The notes under the pieces were generated by a model, which was given only the letters and a program-made list of their open reading frames with translations, was not told the origin of the DNA and searched no databases. A stretch of DNA of 64,000 nt, taken from Bradyrhizobium sp. WD16. Its GTDB lineage: Bacteria > Pseudomonadota > Alphaproteobacteria > Rhizobiales > Xanthobacteraceae. Positions 8,541 through 18,369 of this stretch are shown here, in pieces. Where the stretch lies: contig NZ_CP028908.1 in the NCBI RefSeq assembly GCF_024181725.1, positions 4,515,501 through 4,579,500 of the forward strand, in the 5' to 3' direction. The position numbers and the translations under genes were made by a program. Each line of letters begins with the position of its first letter. Position 1 is the stretch's first letter.

Positions 8541-9335
8541 TTACCCCCGCGCCTCCAGATCCAGATCGATCCACACCGGGACGTGGTCCGAAGGCTTCTC
8601 CCAGCTTCGCACGTGACGGTCGATGCCGGCGGCGAGCAGGTGGTCGCTGGCCTGCGGCGAGAGCAGCATGTGGTCGATGCGGATGCCGTTGTTCTTCTGC
8701 CAGGCGCCGGCCTGGTAGTCCCAGAAGGTGTATTGCGCCGGCGCGTCGGTCACCGCCCGCAGCGCGTCGGTGAGGCCGAGGTCGATCAGCGCCTGGAAGC
8801 GCTCGCGGGTCGCCGGCAGGAACAGGGCGTCGCCGGCCCAGGCCGCCGGGTTGTGGACGTCCGCCGGTGCCGGGATGACGTTGAAGTCGCCGGCCAGGAT
8901 GAAGCGCTCCTCGGCGGTCAAGCGTTCCTTGGCGTAATCGAGAAGCCGCGACATCCATTTCAGCTTGTAGGGATATTTCTCGGTGCCCGGCGGGTTGCCG
9001 TTGGGCAGATAAAGGCAGGCGACGCGCAGCGCCGCGCCCTTGACCGAGACGAGGCCTTCCAGGAAGCGGGCGTGGACGTCGTCAGGATCGCCGGCAAGGC
9101 CGGGCCGGGTCTCGTCGAACGGCAGCCGCGACAGCAGCGCGACGCCGTTGAAGGTCTTCTGGCCGTGGGTGACGACGTTGTAGCCCAGCGCCTCGATCGG
9201 CTCGCGGGGAAAGGCCTCGTCGAGGCACTTGATCTCCTGCAGGCAGACGATGTCCGGGGAGGTCTCCTTCAGCCAGGCGAGGAGATGGTCGAGCCGCTGG
9301 CGGATCGAATTGACGTTCCAGGTCGCTATGCGCAT
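8541..9335 (-). CDS. xthA: Exodeoxyribonuclease III (AP endonuclease, Xth family)
   Basis: A 264-residue enzyme of the EEP fold that cuts DNA at abasic sites and removes 3' blocks in base-excision repair. The N-terminus MRIATWNVNSIRQRLDHL carries the first metal-binding Asn. LQEIKC holds the metal-binding Glu, AGDFNVIP the catalytic Asp/Asn, and SDHVPVWIDL at the end the catalytic Asp-His. Length and motifs fit a complete, active enzyme. It lies in the same direction as the cas genes but is separated from cas3 by 186 bases, and such genes are normally single units. Confidence 0.95.
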   Translation of the reverse strand: MRIATWNVNSIRQRLDHLLAWLKETSPDIVCLQEIKCLDEAFPREPIEALGYNVVTHGQKTFNGVALLSRLPFDETRPGLAGDPDDVHARFLEGLVSVKGAALRVACLYLPNGNPPGTEKYPYKLKWMSRLLDYAKERLTAEERFILAGDFNVIPAPADVHNPAAWAGDALFLPATRERFQALIDLGLTDALRAVTDAPAQYTFWDYQAGAWQKNNGIRIDHMLLSPQASDHLLAAGIDRHVRSWEKPSDHVPVWIDLDLEARG

Positions 9336-9741
9336 TCTATTCTTGGCGGTTCATCGAGCTTCGGATGCTATCTCAGGGATAAGCGGTAGGTTCACAGCTT
9401 ATCACCTGGATTGGTCGAATGTTACCCGACATTCCGCGCGGAACAGGACCGCATTCAAACAGGTGTCTCGGATGGCCGCGGCTGTTCCGAAGGGCATCGC
9501 CTCCGCCTGGATTGCGCTGATCTCGCATCGCAGAATGCCTCTTGACTGAGAGTGCGCTCGAACTCGTAACTTCCTCTGCGTCGTGATGAGAAACAGGCGC
9601 CGATGAATGATCGGCGGACTGGCGCGGCGTTCGGGGCTCTGCCGCCGGTGCGGGCCCGGGTCGACGAACTGAACGCCTGCCTTCTCGTCCTCGACACCAA
9701 GATCGGCGGTTACGCCGCAACGAAACAGAGGATGAAAGACG
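9336..9741. other. 406-base gap between divergent xthA and the CMD-family gene
   Basis: Several short overlapping frames cross this stretch, but none has recognisable protein character. The region should contain the promoters of xthA (leftward) and of the CMD-family gene (rightward). An AGAGGA about 11 bases before 9742 may be the ribosome binding site of the latter. I see no repeat or RNA gene here. Confidence 0.4.
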
Positions 9742-10161
9742 ATGACGCAGCACTTCCAGGTCGACGGCGAAAGCCGGTTGGAGCGCGGCCGGCGCGCGCT
9801 CGCCGAGATCGACGGCGAGGCCGGCCACAAGGTGGTGGCGGCGCTCGCCGATATCGCGCCCGACTTCGCCACCTATGTGTTCGAATTCTCGTTCGGCGAC
9901 ATCTATTCGCGCCCCGGGCTCGATCTGCGCTCGCGCGAGATCGCGACCATCGCGGCGCTCGCCGCCATGGGCAATGCCGCGCCTCAGCTCAAGGTCCATA
10001 TCGAGGCCGGGCTGAACGTCGGGCTCACCCGTGAGGAGATCGTCGAGATCCTGATCCAGATGGCCGTCTATGCCGGGTTTCCGGCCGCGCTCAACGGCCT
10101 GTTCGCGGCCAAGGAGGTGTTCGCGCAGCGCCCCTCGCAAGGGCAGGAGGGCGCGGCATGA
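9742..10161 (+). CDS. Carboxymuconolactone decarboxylase (CMD/AhpD-like) family protein
   Basis: A 139-residue all-helical CMD-family protein. The segments RSREIATIAALAAMGNAAPQLKVHI and GLTREEIVEILIQMAVYAGFPAAL are the family core. The CxxC pair of AhpD-type peroxidase partners is absent, so a thiol-redox role is unlikely; relatives are decarboxylases or uncharacterised. It overlaps the next gene by 4 bases (ATGA), and coupled translation with a secreted beta-propeller suggests a shared pathway acting on a small lactone or aromatic substrate. That last point is inference; the substrate cannot be read from sequence. Confidence 0.85.
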   Translation: MTQHFQVDGESRLERGRRALAEIDGEAGHKVVAALADIAPDFATYVFEFSFGDIYSRPGLDLRSREIATIAALAAMGNAAPQLKVHIEAGLNVGLTREEIVEILIQMAVYAGFPAALNGLFAAKEVFAQRPSQGQEGAA

Positions 10162-10985
10162 GGCTCCACCGCCGCGGCTTGCTCCGTCAGGCCGCCGTGC
10201 TGCCGATCGCGGCGGCCGCCGGCGCGTTGCCGCGCCCGGCGCTCGCCGGGCCAAGCATTCCGACAAAGCTCTGGGATGGCTTCAGCGCGCCGGTTGGCAT
10301 GGCCTTCGACGGGGCCGGTAACCTCTATGTCGCGGAGTGGAGCGCCGGCCGCGTCTCGCGGGTGGCACCGGACGGCCGCCGCGCGACCTTCGCGGACGGA
10401 CTGTCCGGTCCGGCCGGCCTCGCGGTCGGTCCCGATGGTGCGATCTACGTCGGGTCCTATTCGCGGGACGAGGTCTACCGCCTCACGCCGGACGGCCGGC
10501 GTGAGGTGTATGTCACGGGATTGGCGACGCCCGCCGGCATCGGCTTCGACCGATCGCGGCGCCTGCTGATCGCCAATCGCAGGACCAACCAGATTTTGGC
10601 GGTCACCGGGCCGAACCGGTTCGAGGCGATCATCGGCGGTCTCAACACGCCTGTCGGCGTGGTTCAGACGGCGGATGGCGGTCATGTCGTCGCCAACATC
10701 GCCGGTGGCGTGACGATTATCCGGCCGGATGGCAGCCGGATCGAGGCAGGCCAGGATTTTCGCGCGCCCGGTGCCGGAATGGCGCAGACCCCCGATGGCC
10801 GCGTCTTCGTCGCGGACTACGGCGGGACGACGGTTCGCGAAATCCTGATGAGTGGCGGCTCGCGGGCTGTCGCGGACGGTTTGTCGAGCCCGGTCGGACT
10901 CGTGCTGGCACCTGACGGCAAGTCGCTGCTGACGGCGACGTGGGGAGACGGAGCGATCTACCGGATTTCGATCGTGGGCGGATAG
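10158..10985 (+). CDS. Exported NHL/SMP-30-like beta-propeller protein
   Basis: A 275-residue protein with an N-terminal export signal: basic MRLHRRGLLR, a hydrophobic alanine-rich core and a probable cleavage after PALAG near residue 31. The double arginine is not a full Tat consensus. The rest consists of about six repeats of the form GPAGLAVGPDGAIYVGSYSRDEVYRL, as in NHL or gluconolactonase-like propellers. It may bind or hydrolyse a lactone in the periplasm, in keeping with the coupled CMD-family gene upstream. It is followed by two strong hairpins and the convergent erpA gene. Confidence 0.8.
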   Translation: MRLHRRGLLRQAAVLPIAAAAGALPRPALAGPSIPTKLWDGFSAPVGMAFDGAGNLYVAEWSAGRVSRVAPDGRRATFADGLSGPAGLAVGPDGAIYVGSYSRDEVYRLTPDGRREVYVTGLATPAGIGFDRSRRLLIANRRTNQILAVTGPNRFEAIIGGLNTPVGVVQTADGGHVVANIAGGVTIIRPDGSRIEAGQDFRAPGAGMAQTPDGRVFVADYGGTTVREILMSGGSRAVADGLSSPVGLVLAPDGKSLLTATWGDGAIYRISIVGG

Positions 10986-11042
10986 ACGCCGTGTCTCATG
11001 GCCGCGACACGGCGTACTGGGCCCTCCGCGTTCGCGGAGGGC
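10986..11042. terminator. Two consecutive hairpins between convergent genes
   Basis: ACGCCGTGTC pairs with GACACGGCGT at 10986-11015, and GCCCTCCGCG pairs with CGCGGAGGGC at 11021-11042. Both are perfect 10-base stems placed between the convergent beta-propeller gene and erpA. There is no long T-run, so the terminator role is inferred from position and stem strength. Confidence 0.55.
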
Positions 11043-11098
11043 GACGGTGAGTGGGTGGGGCGGCGCGCTCGCACGTCCGCCAGGGCAGCCAGGAGCGC

Positions 11099-11461
11099 TC
11101 AGACCGAAAAGCTGGTGCCGCAGCCGCAGGACGCCGTGGCATTGGGATTGTTGATGCGGAAGGAGGCGCCGATCAGATCGTCGACGAAATCGACCTCCGC
11201 GCCTGACAGGAAGCCGACCGAGGTCGGGTCGACCAGCACCACGGCGTCGTCCCGCGCGATCACCATGTCGTCGGCGGCGCGGTCCCGGGCGACGTCGAAC
11301 TTGTACTGGAAGCCGGAACAGCCGCCGCCCTCGACGCTGATGCGCAGCATGGCGCCGGCGCCCTCGGCCTTGAGGATCTCGGCGATGCGCTTTGCTGCGC
11401 GTTCGGACAGGCTTACGCTCGCGCCCACGGCAGGCCTCCGGTCTGGTCCAACATCCATCAT
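11099..11461 (-). CDS. erpA: Iron-sulfur cluster insertion protein ErpA (A-type carrier)
   Basis: An A-type carrier of about 120 residues that delivers Fe-S clusters to apoproteins. The three ligand cysteines are present: one in GGGCSGFQY and two in the C-terminal CGCGTSFSV. The core VTLSERA-like start (VSLSERAAKRIAEILKAEG) and GAMLRISVEGGGCSG are typical of alphaproteobacterial ErpA. The frame is open to 11575, but the family begins near the Met pair at 11461/11458; the second Met gives better spacing from GGAG. It is divergent from dgt, with about 140 bases between them. Confidence 0.92.
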   Translation of the reverse strand: MMDVGPDRRPAVGASVSLSERAAKRIAEILKAEGAGAMLRISVEGGGCSGFQYKFDVARDRAADDMVIARDDAVVLVDPTSVGFLSGAEVDFVDDLIGASFRINNPNATASCGCGTSFSV

Positions 11462-11602
11462 CTCCGCGATATAGTCCTCGAACCGGGGAATCGCCCGGGC
11501 CGTCCGGATGGGCGGTTCCGGCCGGGTTTGAATCCCTTCCCAACCATAGTTAAGTGCGCCGGGACCCGGAATCAAATTTCATCACTCCTATAGGGGACAG
11601 CT

Positions 11603-12808
11603 TTGTCGGTTGGAATGGCAGCGCCCCGGGCAGCGTATGGCTGCGATTCGGACAACAGTCGGGGCCGGCTCCATCCCGAGCCGCCGAGCCGCACCCGCAG
11701 CCCGTTTCGCCGGGATTGCGACCGGGTGATCCATTCCACCGCCTTCCGGCGGCTCAAGCACAAGACCCAGGTCTTCGTCTTCCACGAAGGCGATCACTTC
11801 CGCACCCGCCTGACCCATTCGCTGGAGGTCGCCCAGATCGCCCGGGCATTGGCGCGCCAGCTCGGCGTCGACGAGGACCTGACCGAAGCCCTGGCGCTGG
11901 CCCATGACCTCGGCCATCCGCCCTTCGGCCATGCCGGCGAACGGGCCCTCGATGCCTGCCTGGACGACTTCGGCGGCTTCGACCACAACGCCCAGGCGCT
12001 TCGGGTGGTGACCCAGCTCGAGCATCGTTACCCGGATTTCGACGGTCTCAACCTGAGCTGGGAAGCGCTCGAGGGCATCGTCAAGCACAATGGCCCGCTG
12101 CGCCGGCCCAGTGGCGCCCCGGCGCTGCATTACGGCAAGCACGGCGTTCCGGCCGACATCGTCAGCTATGACGCCGTGCATGATCTGGAGCTGTCGACGT
12201 TTGCCTCGCTCGAGGCCCAGATCGCCGCGGTTTCCGACGATATCGCCTACAACGCCCACGACATCGACGATGGCTTGCGCGCGGGCCTGTTCGAGGTCGA
12301 GGACCTGCGCGCCATTCCGCTTGCGGCGGCCATCATCGACGACATCGCGGCGCGCTATCCCGGGCTCGATCCGGTGCGCAGGGGCGCCGAACTCGTTCGT
12401 GAGCTGATCTCACACCAGATCGAGGCGGTGATGGCCGAGACGCGGCGGCGGCTCGCGGCGGCGACCCCGGCCTCCCCGGAGGCCGTTCGCCGCCAGCAGG
12501 GGAGCCTCGCCGGGCTGGACGGCGAGGCCGCCCAGGCCGATGCCCAGATCAAGGCATTCCTGTTCCAGCGCATGTACCGCCACCCGCGGGTAGCGCGGAT
12601 CATGGGCGACGCCGAGGATATCGTCTGCGAATTGTTCGACCGCTACCGGCGCTCACCCGACGACCTGCCGGCGGAATGGTCGCTGCCGGAGCGGGCGGGG
12701 GATGACGAGCGGGCGCGCAAGATCGCTGATTTTATCGCCGGAATGACCGACCGTTACGCCTTGATCGAGCATGGCCGGCTCTTTGACTCGACCCCCGATT
12801 TGCGTTAG
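11603..12808 (+). CDS. dgt: Deoxyguanosinetriphosphate triphosphohydrolase-like protein
   Basis: An HD-domain dNTP triphosphohydrolase of 401 residues that splits dNTPs into nucleoside and triphosphate. Metal-binding residues are visible in [12 protein letters not shown] and [15 protein letters not shown] (the HD pair), and FDHNAQALR follows. The TTG at 11603 is preferred as start because AGGGGA lies about 6 bases upstream; the in-frame ATG at 11615 has no properly spaced site. It precedes argS by about 50 bases, the order seen in related genomes. Confidence 0.92.
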   Translation: MSVGMAAPRAAYGCDSDNSRGRLHPEPPSRTRSPFRRDCDRVIHSTAFRRLKHKTQVFVFHEGDHFRTRLTHSLEVAQIARALARQLGVDEDLTEALALAHDLGHPPFGHAGERALDACLDDFGGFDHNAQALRVVTQLEHRYPDFDGLNLSWEALEGIVKHNGPLRRPSGAPALHYGKHGVPADIVSYDAVHDLELSTFASLEAQIAAVSDDIAYNAHDIDDGLRAGLFEVEDLRAIPLAAAIIDDIAARYPGLDPVRRGAELVRELISHQIEAVMAETRRRLAAATPASPEAVRRQQGSLAGLDGEAAQADAQIKAFLFQRMYRHPRVARIMGDAEDIVCELFDRYRRSPDDLPAEWSLPERAGDDERARKIADFIAGMTDRYALIEHGRLFDSTPDLR

Positions 12809-12860
12809 GCGGCCGGCTCAAGGGCCGGTCCGCGGCCTCCCTCGTTTTTCAAGCGCAGCC

Positions 12861-14654
12861 ATGGCCAGTCCTTCGCCCCATCCGCATCTTTTCGCCGACG
12901 TCCTGGCGCGCGTGCGCGCCGCCTGCGAGGCGCTCGCCACCGAGGGCGCGCTGCCCGGCGGCCTCGACCTGTCGCGAATCGTCGTCGAGCCGCCCAAGGA
13001 CGCCTCCCACGGCGACATGGCGACCAATGTCGCCATGGTGCTGGCGCGCGACGCCGGCAGGAAGCCGCGCGATCTCGCCGAACTGGTCGCCGCGCGGTTG
13101 CGGCAGGATCCGCTGGTGACGCGCGTCGATATCGCCGGTCCCGGCTTCATCAACCTGACCCTGGCCAACAGCGCCTGGACCGGCGCGCTGCGCGCGATCC
13201 TGACTGCCGGCGCGGAGTTCGGCCACAGCACCGTGGGCGGCGGCGAGAAGGTCGACGTCGAATACGTCTCGGCGAATCCGACCGGGCCGATGCATGTCGG
13301 CCATTGCCGCGGCGCCGTGTTCGGCGATGCGCTGGCCAGCCTGCTCGCCTTCGCCGGCTATGACGTGGTGCGGGAATACTACATCAACGATGCCGGCGCC
13401 CAGGTCGTCGTGCTCGCGCGCTCGGCCTTCCTGCGCTATCGCGAGGCGCTCGGCGAGAGCATCGGCGAAATCCCCGAAGGGCTCTATCCCGGCGACTACC
13501 TCAAGCCGGTGGGCGCCGCGCTCGTCGCCGAATTCGGCGACGGCCTGCGCGCGCTGCCCGAGGCCGAGTGGCTGCCCAAGGTGCGCGAGCGCGCCATCGC
13601 CATGATGATGGCGGAGATCCGCAAGGATCTCGCCGCGCTCAATGTCCGGCACGACGTGTTCTTTTCAGAGCGTTCGCTGATCGAGGGGGGAGTCGACCGG
13701 GTCGGTGCCACCATCGCGGCGCTGCGCGCCAAGGGCGATGTCTATGAGGGGCGGCTGGCGCCGCCGAAGGGCGCGCCCGTCGAGGACTACGAAGACCGTG
13801 AACAGACCCTGTTCCGCGCCACCGCTTTCGGTGACGACGTCGATCGGCCGCTGAAGAAGTCGGACGGGTCCTACACCTATTTCGCCTCGGATATCGCCTA
13901 TCACCAGACCAAGTTCGAGCGTGGCTTCGCCAACATGGTCGACGTCTGGGGCGCCGATCACGGCGGCTATATCAAGCGGGTGCAGGCGGCGATCGCCGCG
14001 GTGACCGACGGCAAGGGCACGCTCGACGTCAAGATCGTGCAATTGGTGCGGCTGCTGCGCAACGGCGAGCCGGTGAAGATGTCGAAGCGGGCGGGGGACT
14101 TCGTCACCCTGCGCGACGTGGTCGACGAGGTCGGCTGCGACGCGGTCCGCTTCATGATGCTGTTCCGCAAGAACGACGCGCTGCTCGACTTCGACCTTTC
14201 CAAGGTGATCGAGCAGTCCAAGGACAATGCCGTCTTCTATGTCCAGTACGGCCATGCCCGTGGCCATTCGGTGTTCCGCAACGCGCGCGAGGCCTTTCCC
14301 GACCTGCCGCAGGATGCCGAGCGCTGGACCGAGTTGCTGAAGGGCGCGGATCTGTCCCGCCTTGACGATGCCACCGAATTGTCGCTGATGCGCCGGCTCG
14401 CGCTCTATCCGCGCGTGGTCGAGGCCGCGGCGCTGGCCCATGAGCCGCACCGCATCGCCTTCTACCTCTACGACCTCGCCAGCGAGTTCCATGCGTTATG
14501 GACCCGTGGACGGGACATGCCTCATTTACGCTTCATTATAACTAATGATGCACAAATTACCGTAGCACGGCTGGCGCTGGTTCAGAGCGTCGTTTCGGTA
14601 CTCGCGTCCGGTCTTGCTGTGCTCGGCGTCAGCGCGCCGTCCGAGATGCGCTGA
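12861..14654 (+). CDS. argS: Arginyl-tRNA synthetase
   Basis: A 597-residue class I synthetase that charges tRNA-Arg. HVGH (the HIGH motif) is at residues 145-148 and KMSKR at 406-410. An Arg-specific N-terminal domain precedes the catalytic core, and a DALR-type anticodon-binding domain ends in [10 protein letters not shown]. The ATG at 12861 begins [14 protein letters not shown]; the upstream open frame overlaps dgt and is not family-like. It is followed by degenerate mobile-element remnants and then the SPOR-domain gene. Confidence 0.97.
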   Translation: MASPSPHPHLFADVLARVRAACEALATEGALPGGLDLSRIVVEPPKDASHGDMATNVAMVLARDAGRKPRDLAELVAARLRQDPLVTRVDIAGPGFINLTLANSAWTGALRAILTAGAEFGHSTVGGGEKVDVEYVSANPTGPMHVGHCRGAVFGDALASLLAFAGYDVVREYYINDAGAQVVVLARSAFLRYREALGESIGEIPEGLYPGDYLKPVGAALVAEFGDGLRALPEAEWLPKVRERAIAMMMAEIRKDLAALNVRHDVFFSERSLIEGGVDRVGATIAALRAKGDVYEGRLAPPKGAPVEDYEDREQTLFRATAFGDDVDRPLKKSDGSYTYFASDIAYHQTKFERGFANMVDVWGADHGGYIKRVQAAIAAVTDGKGTLDVKIVQLVRLLRNGEPVKMSKRAGDFVTLRDVVDEVGCDAVRFMMLFRKNDALLDFDLSKVIEQSKDNAVFYVQYGHARGHSVFRNAREAFPDLPQDAERWTELLKGADLSRLDDATELSLMRRLALYPRVVEAAALAHEPHRIAFYLYDLASEFHALWTRGRDMPHLRFIITNDAQITVARLALVQSVVSVLASGLAVLGVSAPSEMR

Positions 14655-14819
14655 AGGGTGTGGTGGATTTGACGTTCGTTTTGTTGCAGCAAGTCCAACA
14701 GGCGAGCGTTGAGCCCGAGGCCACGCTGGAATCATAATCGTGCCTGGTGCCCTTCGTTTTCAACGTTCGCAAACGAGATCGCTGCAAGCGGATACGAACG
14801 TTGGATATGGGACACCAGG
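14655..14819. mobile_element. Diverged inverted copy of the two-element MITE module seen at 23334-23498
   Basis: Two imperfect palindromes follow the argS stop. The first (about 14655-14731) begins GTGTGGTGGATTTGACGTTC and matches the reverse complement of the element at 23423-23498. The second (14743-14819) contains CAACGTTCG and CGAACGTTG arms inside CTGGTGCCC/GGGACACCAG ends and matches the reverse complement of the element at 23334-23407. The link between them, AATCATAATCGTGC, matches the reverse complement of the link in the island copy in 12 of 14 bases. The terminal TA bases have decayed. The second hairpin lies about 100 bases before the next gene and could affect its expression. Confidence 0.75.
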
Positions 14820-14921
14820 GGTATCTGCGCCGGTCACGTGGGGCTGTGATGGCGAGCAGCGGCAGTCGGTCCGATCGGGGGTGACGACCGGCGCTTTTCC
14901 CGAAGGGGACGCAACATCACC

Positions 14922-16442
14922 ATGGCAGAACGTTACCAGGGCAGGACCTACCGCACCGATGACGAGGTGCATGGTCGTCCGACACATCCATCCCAATCGA
15001 GCGCGAGTGAAGGCGATCCGCTGGCCGAGCTCGCGCGGCTGATCGGCCAGGCCGATCCGTTCGCCGTCTCCCGCGAGCAGCCGGGTCGCGGCCCGGTCTC
15101 CCGTCAGGCTGCTGCGCCCGCACCAGGCCAGGGGCATTACCAGGCCGAGGAGGCCGGGGACGAGGACGCGCCGCCGCCGCCGTCGTGGATGCAGCGGGCC
15201 AATCAGCGCAGGCCCGTTCAGCCGCCGGCTGCGCCGTCCTATCCGGACGAAACCCATCATCTCGCCGGCGAGGCCGATGCCGGGCACGGTGCCGGCGCGC
15301 AGGATTACGCAGGGCAGGGCCACGATGCCCGAGCTTACGATGCCCAGTCCTACGACGCCCATGCCGAAGCCGAATATCAGGCCCAATATCAGGACCGCGG
15401 CGCCGCCGCCTATCATGAGGGGGCCGATCCGTCGCGCTACGACGAGGCTCTGTACGGGCAGGCCGAGGGCGAGCAGCACGACAGCCAGCTTCAATTGCCA
15501 CCCTATCCGGACAGCGGCTACGATCATCCCTCCGCCTATGGCGAGGCGTATGGCGCGGCCTACGAGGAAGACGAGCCGCGGCAGCCTCGGCGTGGCGGCA
15601 TGGTCACCGTCGTCGCCGTGGTGGCGCTAGCCTTTGTCGGTACGGCAGGCGCCTATGCCTACCGCACCTTTACAGGCTCGCCGCGTAGCGGCGAGGCGCC
15701 GATCATCAAGGCCGACCCCGGTCCGACCAAGGTCGTGCCGCAGAGTCAATCGGCGGACAATTCCGGCAAGGCGATCCAGGATCGTGTCGGCGGCGGAGCG
15801 GGCGGCGAGCGCATGGTGTCGCGCGAAGAGCAGCCGGTCGACGTCAATTCGGCCCGCTCCGGACCGCGCGTCGTTTTCCCGCCGTTGACCGCAAATCCCA
15901 ATCCGGCCGTGGTCAATCCGACGACAATGCCGACGGCGCGCCAGTCGGCGATGAACAGCCAGGCCAGCGGCGACGAGCCGCGCAAGGTGCGCACCTTGAG
16001 CATCCGTCCCGATCAGCCGGACGCCGCCCCGTCGGGGGCCAAGCCGGCCGCAGCGGCGCCCCGGGCCGCAACTGCCCCTGCTGCTGCTCCTGCTTCTGGC
16101 GGTGCCGCCAATACGCCGATGTCGCTGTCTCCCCAGGCGCCGACCCGGATGGCTTCGACCGCGCCGACGGCAACCCCGCAGGCGGCGACCAGCGGCGGCT
16201 ATCTGGTCCAGATCTCGTCCCAGCGCTCCCAGGCGGACGCCCAGGCGTCCTATCGCGCCCTGCAGAATAAGTTCCCGAGCGTGCTCGGCTCGCGTCAGGC
16301 GCTGATCAAGCGGGCGGATCTCGGCGAGAAGGGGATCTATTACCGCGCCATGGTGGGGCCGTTCGGCAGTCCGGAAGAGGCCTCCCAGTTCTGCGGGAGC
16401 CTGAAAAGCGCCGGCGGCCAGTGCGTCGTCCAAAGGAATTAA
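14922..16442 (+). CDS. SPOR-domain inner-membrane protein
   Basis: A 506-residue protein with a long Gln/Ala/Tyr-rich cytoplasmic part (residues 1-225). One membrane helix follows (about 226-246, MVTVVAVVALAFVGTAGAYAY), then a Pro/Ala-rich periplasmic linker and a C-terminal SPOR domain (about 424-504, GGYLVQISSQRSQADAQASY). SPOR domains bind glycan strands lacking stem peptides, which accumulate at division sites, so a septal or cell-wall role is expected. This gene between argS and nagZ is conserved in position in related bacteria. An AAGGGGA lies about 12 bases before the ATG. Confidence 0.88.
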   Translation: MAERYQGRTYRTDDEVHGRPTHPSQSSASEGDPLAELARLIGQADPFAVSREQPGRGPVSRQAAAPAPGQGHYQAEEAGDEDAPPPPSWMQRANQRRPVQPPAAPSYPDETHHLAGEADAGHGAGAQDYAGQGHDARAYDAQSYDAHAEAEYQAQYQDRGAAAYHEGADPSRYDEALYGQAEGEQHDSQLQLPPYPDSGYDHPSAYGEAYGAAYEEDEPRQPRRGGMVTVVAVVALAFVGTAGAYAYRTFTGSPRSGEAPIIKADPGPTKVVPQSQSADNSGKAIQDRVGGGAGGERMVSREEQPVDVNSARSGPRVVFPPLTANPNPAVVNPTTMPTARQSAMNSQASGDEPRKVRTLSIRPDQPDAAPSGAKPAAAAPRAATAPAAAPASGGAANTPMSLSPQAPTRMASTAPTATPQAATSGGYLVQISSQRSQADAQASYRALQNKFPSVLGSRQALIKRADLGEKGIYYRAMVGPFGSPEEASQFCGSLKSAGGQCVVQRN

Positions 16443-16489
16443 TCGCGGTTTCCTTGACCCTGCAGGTAAACGCGGGCTAATCGCCCGAA

Positions 16490-17518
16490 ATGAGCCCGCG
16501 TGCCTTCATTACTGGCGTCTCCGGCCTCGTCCTCACGCAGGACGAGCGCTCGTTTTTGCGCGCCACCCGCCCCTGGGGCTTCATTCTCTTCAAGCGGAAC
16601 ATCGACAATCCGTCGCAAGTTATTGAACTTGTGCGTCAAATGCGAGATTGCGTCGGCGCGCCTGACGCCCCCGTCCTGATCGACCAGGAAGGCGGGCGGG
16701 TCCAGCGCCTCGGGCCGCCGCATTGGCCGCGCTATCCCGCCGGTGCCGTTTTTGCCGCGCTTTACCGGCGGGCGCCGGCGTCCGGCCTGCGCGCCGCCTT
16801 CCTTTCCAGCCGCCTGATCGCCGCCGATCTTCACGATCTCGGCATCACGGTGGACTGTCTGCCGCTCGCCGACGTGCCGATCGCCGGCGCCGATGCCGTC
16901 ATTGGCGACCGGGCCTACGGTACGGCGCCCGGCCAGGTCGCGGCCGTTGCCCGTGCCGTGACGGAAGGGCTGGCTGAGGGCGGGGTTCTGCCGGTGCTGA
17001 AGCACATTCCGGGACACGGCCGGGCCACCGCCGATTCCCACCTGCGGTTGCCGGTGGTCGACGCGCCGCTGGAGGAGCTCGATCGCACCGACTTCGCCGC
17101 TTTCCGGGCGCTGGCGGACCTGCCGATGGCGATGACCGCACATGTTGTGTTTAGCGCCCTGGATGCCGCCCAGCCGGCGACGACATCTGCGACAATGATT
17201 GACAAGGTGATTCGCAGCTCGATCGGGTTCCAGGGTTTGTTGATGAGTGACGACGTCTCGATGAATGCCCTGCAGGGGTCGATCGCCGAGCGTAGCAGGG
17301 CCGCACTTTCAGCGGGTTGCGACGTTATCCTTCACTGCAATGGCAAGCTGGAAGAGATGGCCGTCGTGGCCGTCGAGGCGCCGCCGCTGGCCGGCGCGGC
17401 CTTGCGCCGGGCCGAGCGCGCGCTGGCGGCGCGGCGGGCACCGCTGCCATTCGATCGCGCCGCCGGACGGAGCGAGCTCGACGACCTTCTGGCCGGCCTG
17501 GACGGAGCGAACGCATGA
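16490..17518 (+). CDS. nagZ: Beta-N-acetylhexosaminidase NagZ
   Basis: A 342-residue glycoside hydrolase family 3 enzyme that removes GlcNAc from anhydro-muropeptides in the cytoplasm during peptidoglycan recycling. KHIPGHGRATADSH at residues 171-184 is the family signature carrying the catalytic His, and LLMSDDVSMNAL carries the nucleophile Asp. DQEGGRVQRL is also typical. There is no signal peptide, as expected. Its stop overlaps the scpA start by 4 bases (ATGA), so cell-wall recycling and chromosome condensation genes share a transcript. Confidence 0.95.
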   Translation: MSPRAFITGVSGLVLTQDERSFLRATRPWGFILFKRNIDNPSQVIELVRQMRDCVGAPDAPVLIDQEGGRVQRLGPPHWPRYPAGAVFAALYRRAPASGLRAAFLSSRLIAADLHDLGITVDCLPLADVPIAGADAVIGDRAYGTAPGQVAAVARAVTEGLAEGGVLPVLKHIPGHGRATADSHLRLPVVDAPLEELDRTDFAAFRALADLPMAMTAHVVFSALDAAQPATTSATMIDKVIRSSIGFQGLLMSDDVSMNALQGSIAERSRAALSAGCDVILHCNGKLEEMAVVAVEAPPLAGAALRRAERALAARRAPLPFDRAAGRSELDDLLAGLDGANA

Positions 17519-18348
17519 GCGCGGAAATTCTCTCGTTCGAGACCGGCCTGCCGGCGCCCCCGGCCGAGGACGAACCCGCGCTGGTGGTCGATGTCGAGGG
17601 CTACGAGGGTCCGCTCGACCTGCTGCTCGCCCTTGCAAGGCAGCAAAAGGTCGATCTGTCGAAGATCTCGATCCTGGCCCTGGCCGACCAGTACCTCGTC
17701 TTCATCGAGGCGGCCCGGAAGATCCGTCTCGAACTCGCCGCCGACTATCTGGTGATGGCGGCCTGGCTCGCCTTCCTCAAGTCGCGTCTCTTGTTGCCCG
17801 AACCGGCCACCAACGACGGCGGCCCCTCCGCCGAGGAAATGGCCACGGCGCTCGCCAACCGGCTGCGCCGGCTGGAAGCGATCCGCGAGGCCGCCAACCA
17901 GCTTATGACCAGGCCGCAACTGATGCGCGACATCTTTCCGCGCGGCCAGCCGGAGCAGATCGCCGAGGTCAAGCATCCGAAATACACCGCGACGCTGTTC
18001 GATCTTCTGTCAGCCTATGCGGCACAGCGCCAGCAGCGGGTGCTGACCACGGTCCACCTCGCCAAGCGAACGGTGTGGTCGCTCGCCGAGGCGCGCGCCA
18101 CCCTGGAGCGGCTCGTCGGGGTCACCGAGGAATGGTCGAGCCTGGACGAATACCTGCTCACCTTCGTCGCCGATCCGACCCAGCGCGCCACCGTCTTCGC
18201 CTCGAGCTTCGCCGCGGCGCTGGAATTGGTGCGCGAGGGCCACGTCGAACTGAATCAGAAAGAAGCGTTCGCGCCGATCTATTTCCGCAAGCGTATTGCA
18301 AGGCCGGCCCCCGATGCGGCGCCGGCGCCGGAAGTATCGGCCGAGTAA
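17515..18348 (+). CDS. scpA: Segregation and condensation protein A (kleisin)
   Basis: A 277-residue ScpA, the kleisin that bridges the SMC heads in the condensin complex. The N-terminal segment GYEGPLDLLLALARQQKVDLSKISI is the ScpA hallmark, and the C-terminal winged-helix part contains the FLASLELVREG-like sequence FAAALELVREGHVELNQKEAF. The start at 17515 overlaps the nagZ stop. The next gene scpB starts 21 bases later, the usual pair. Confidence 0.95.
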   Translation: MSAEILSFETGLPAPPAEDEPALVVDVEGYEGPLDLLLALARQQKVDLSKISILALADQYLVFIEAARKIRLELAADYLVMAAWLAFLKSRLLLPEPATNDGGPSAEEMATALANRLRRLEAIREAANQLMTRPQLMRDIFPRGQPEQIAEVKHPKYTATLFDLLSAYAAQRQQRVLTTVHLAKRTVWSLAEARATLERLVGVTEEWSSLDEYLLTFVADPTQRATVFASSFAAALELVREGHVELNQKEAFAPIYFRKRIARPAPDAAPAPEVSAE

Positions 18349-18369
18349 GTGGAAGAAGGAGACGAAGCC

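Noticed and set aside
9603-10034. Open frame overlapping the start of the CMD-family gene
   Set aside because: Its second half is a frame shadow of the CMD gene and the first half has no recognisable protein.
10068-11543. A 491-codon minus-strand frame across the beta-propeller gene and erpA
   Set aside because: It is Arg/Gly-rich and antisense to two clear genes, so it is a GC-driven shadow.
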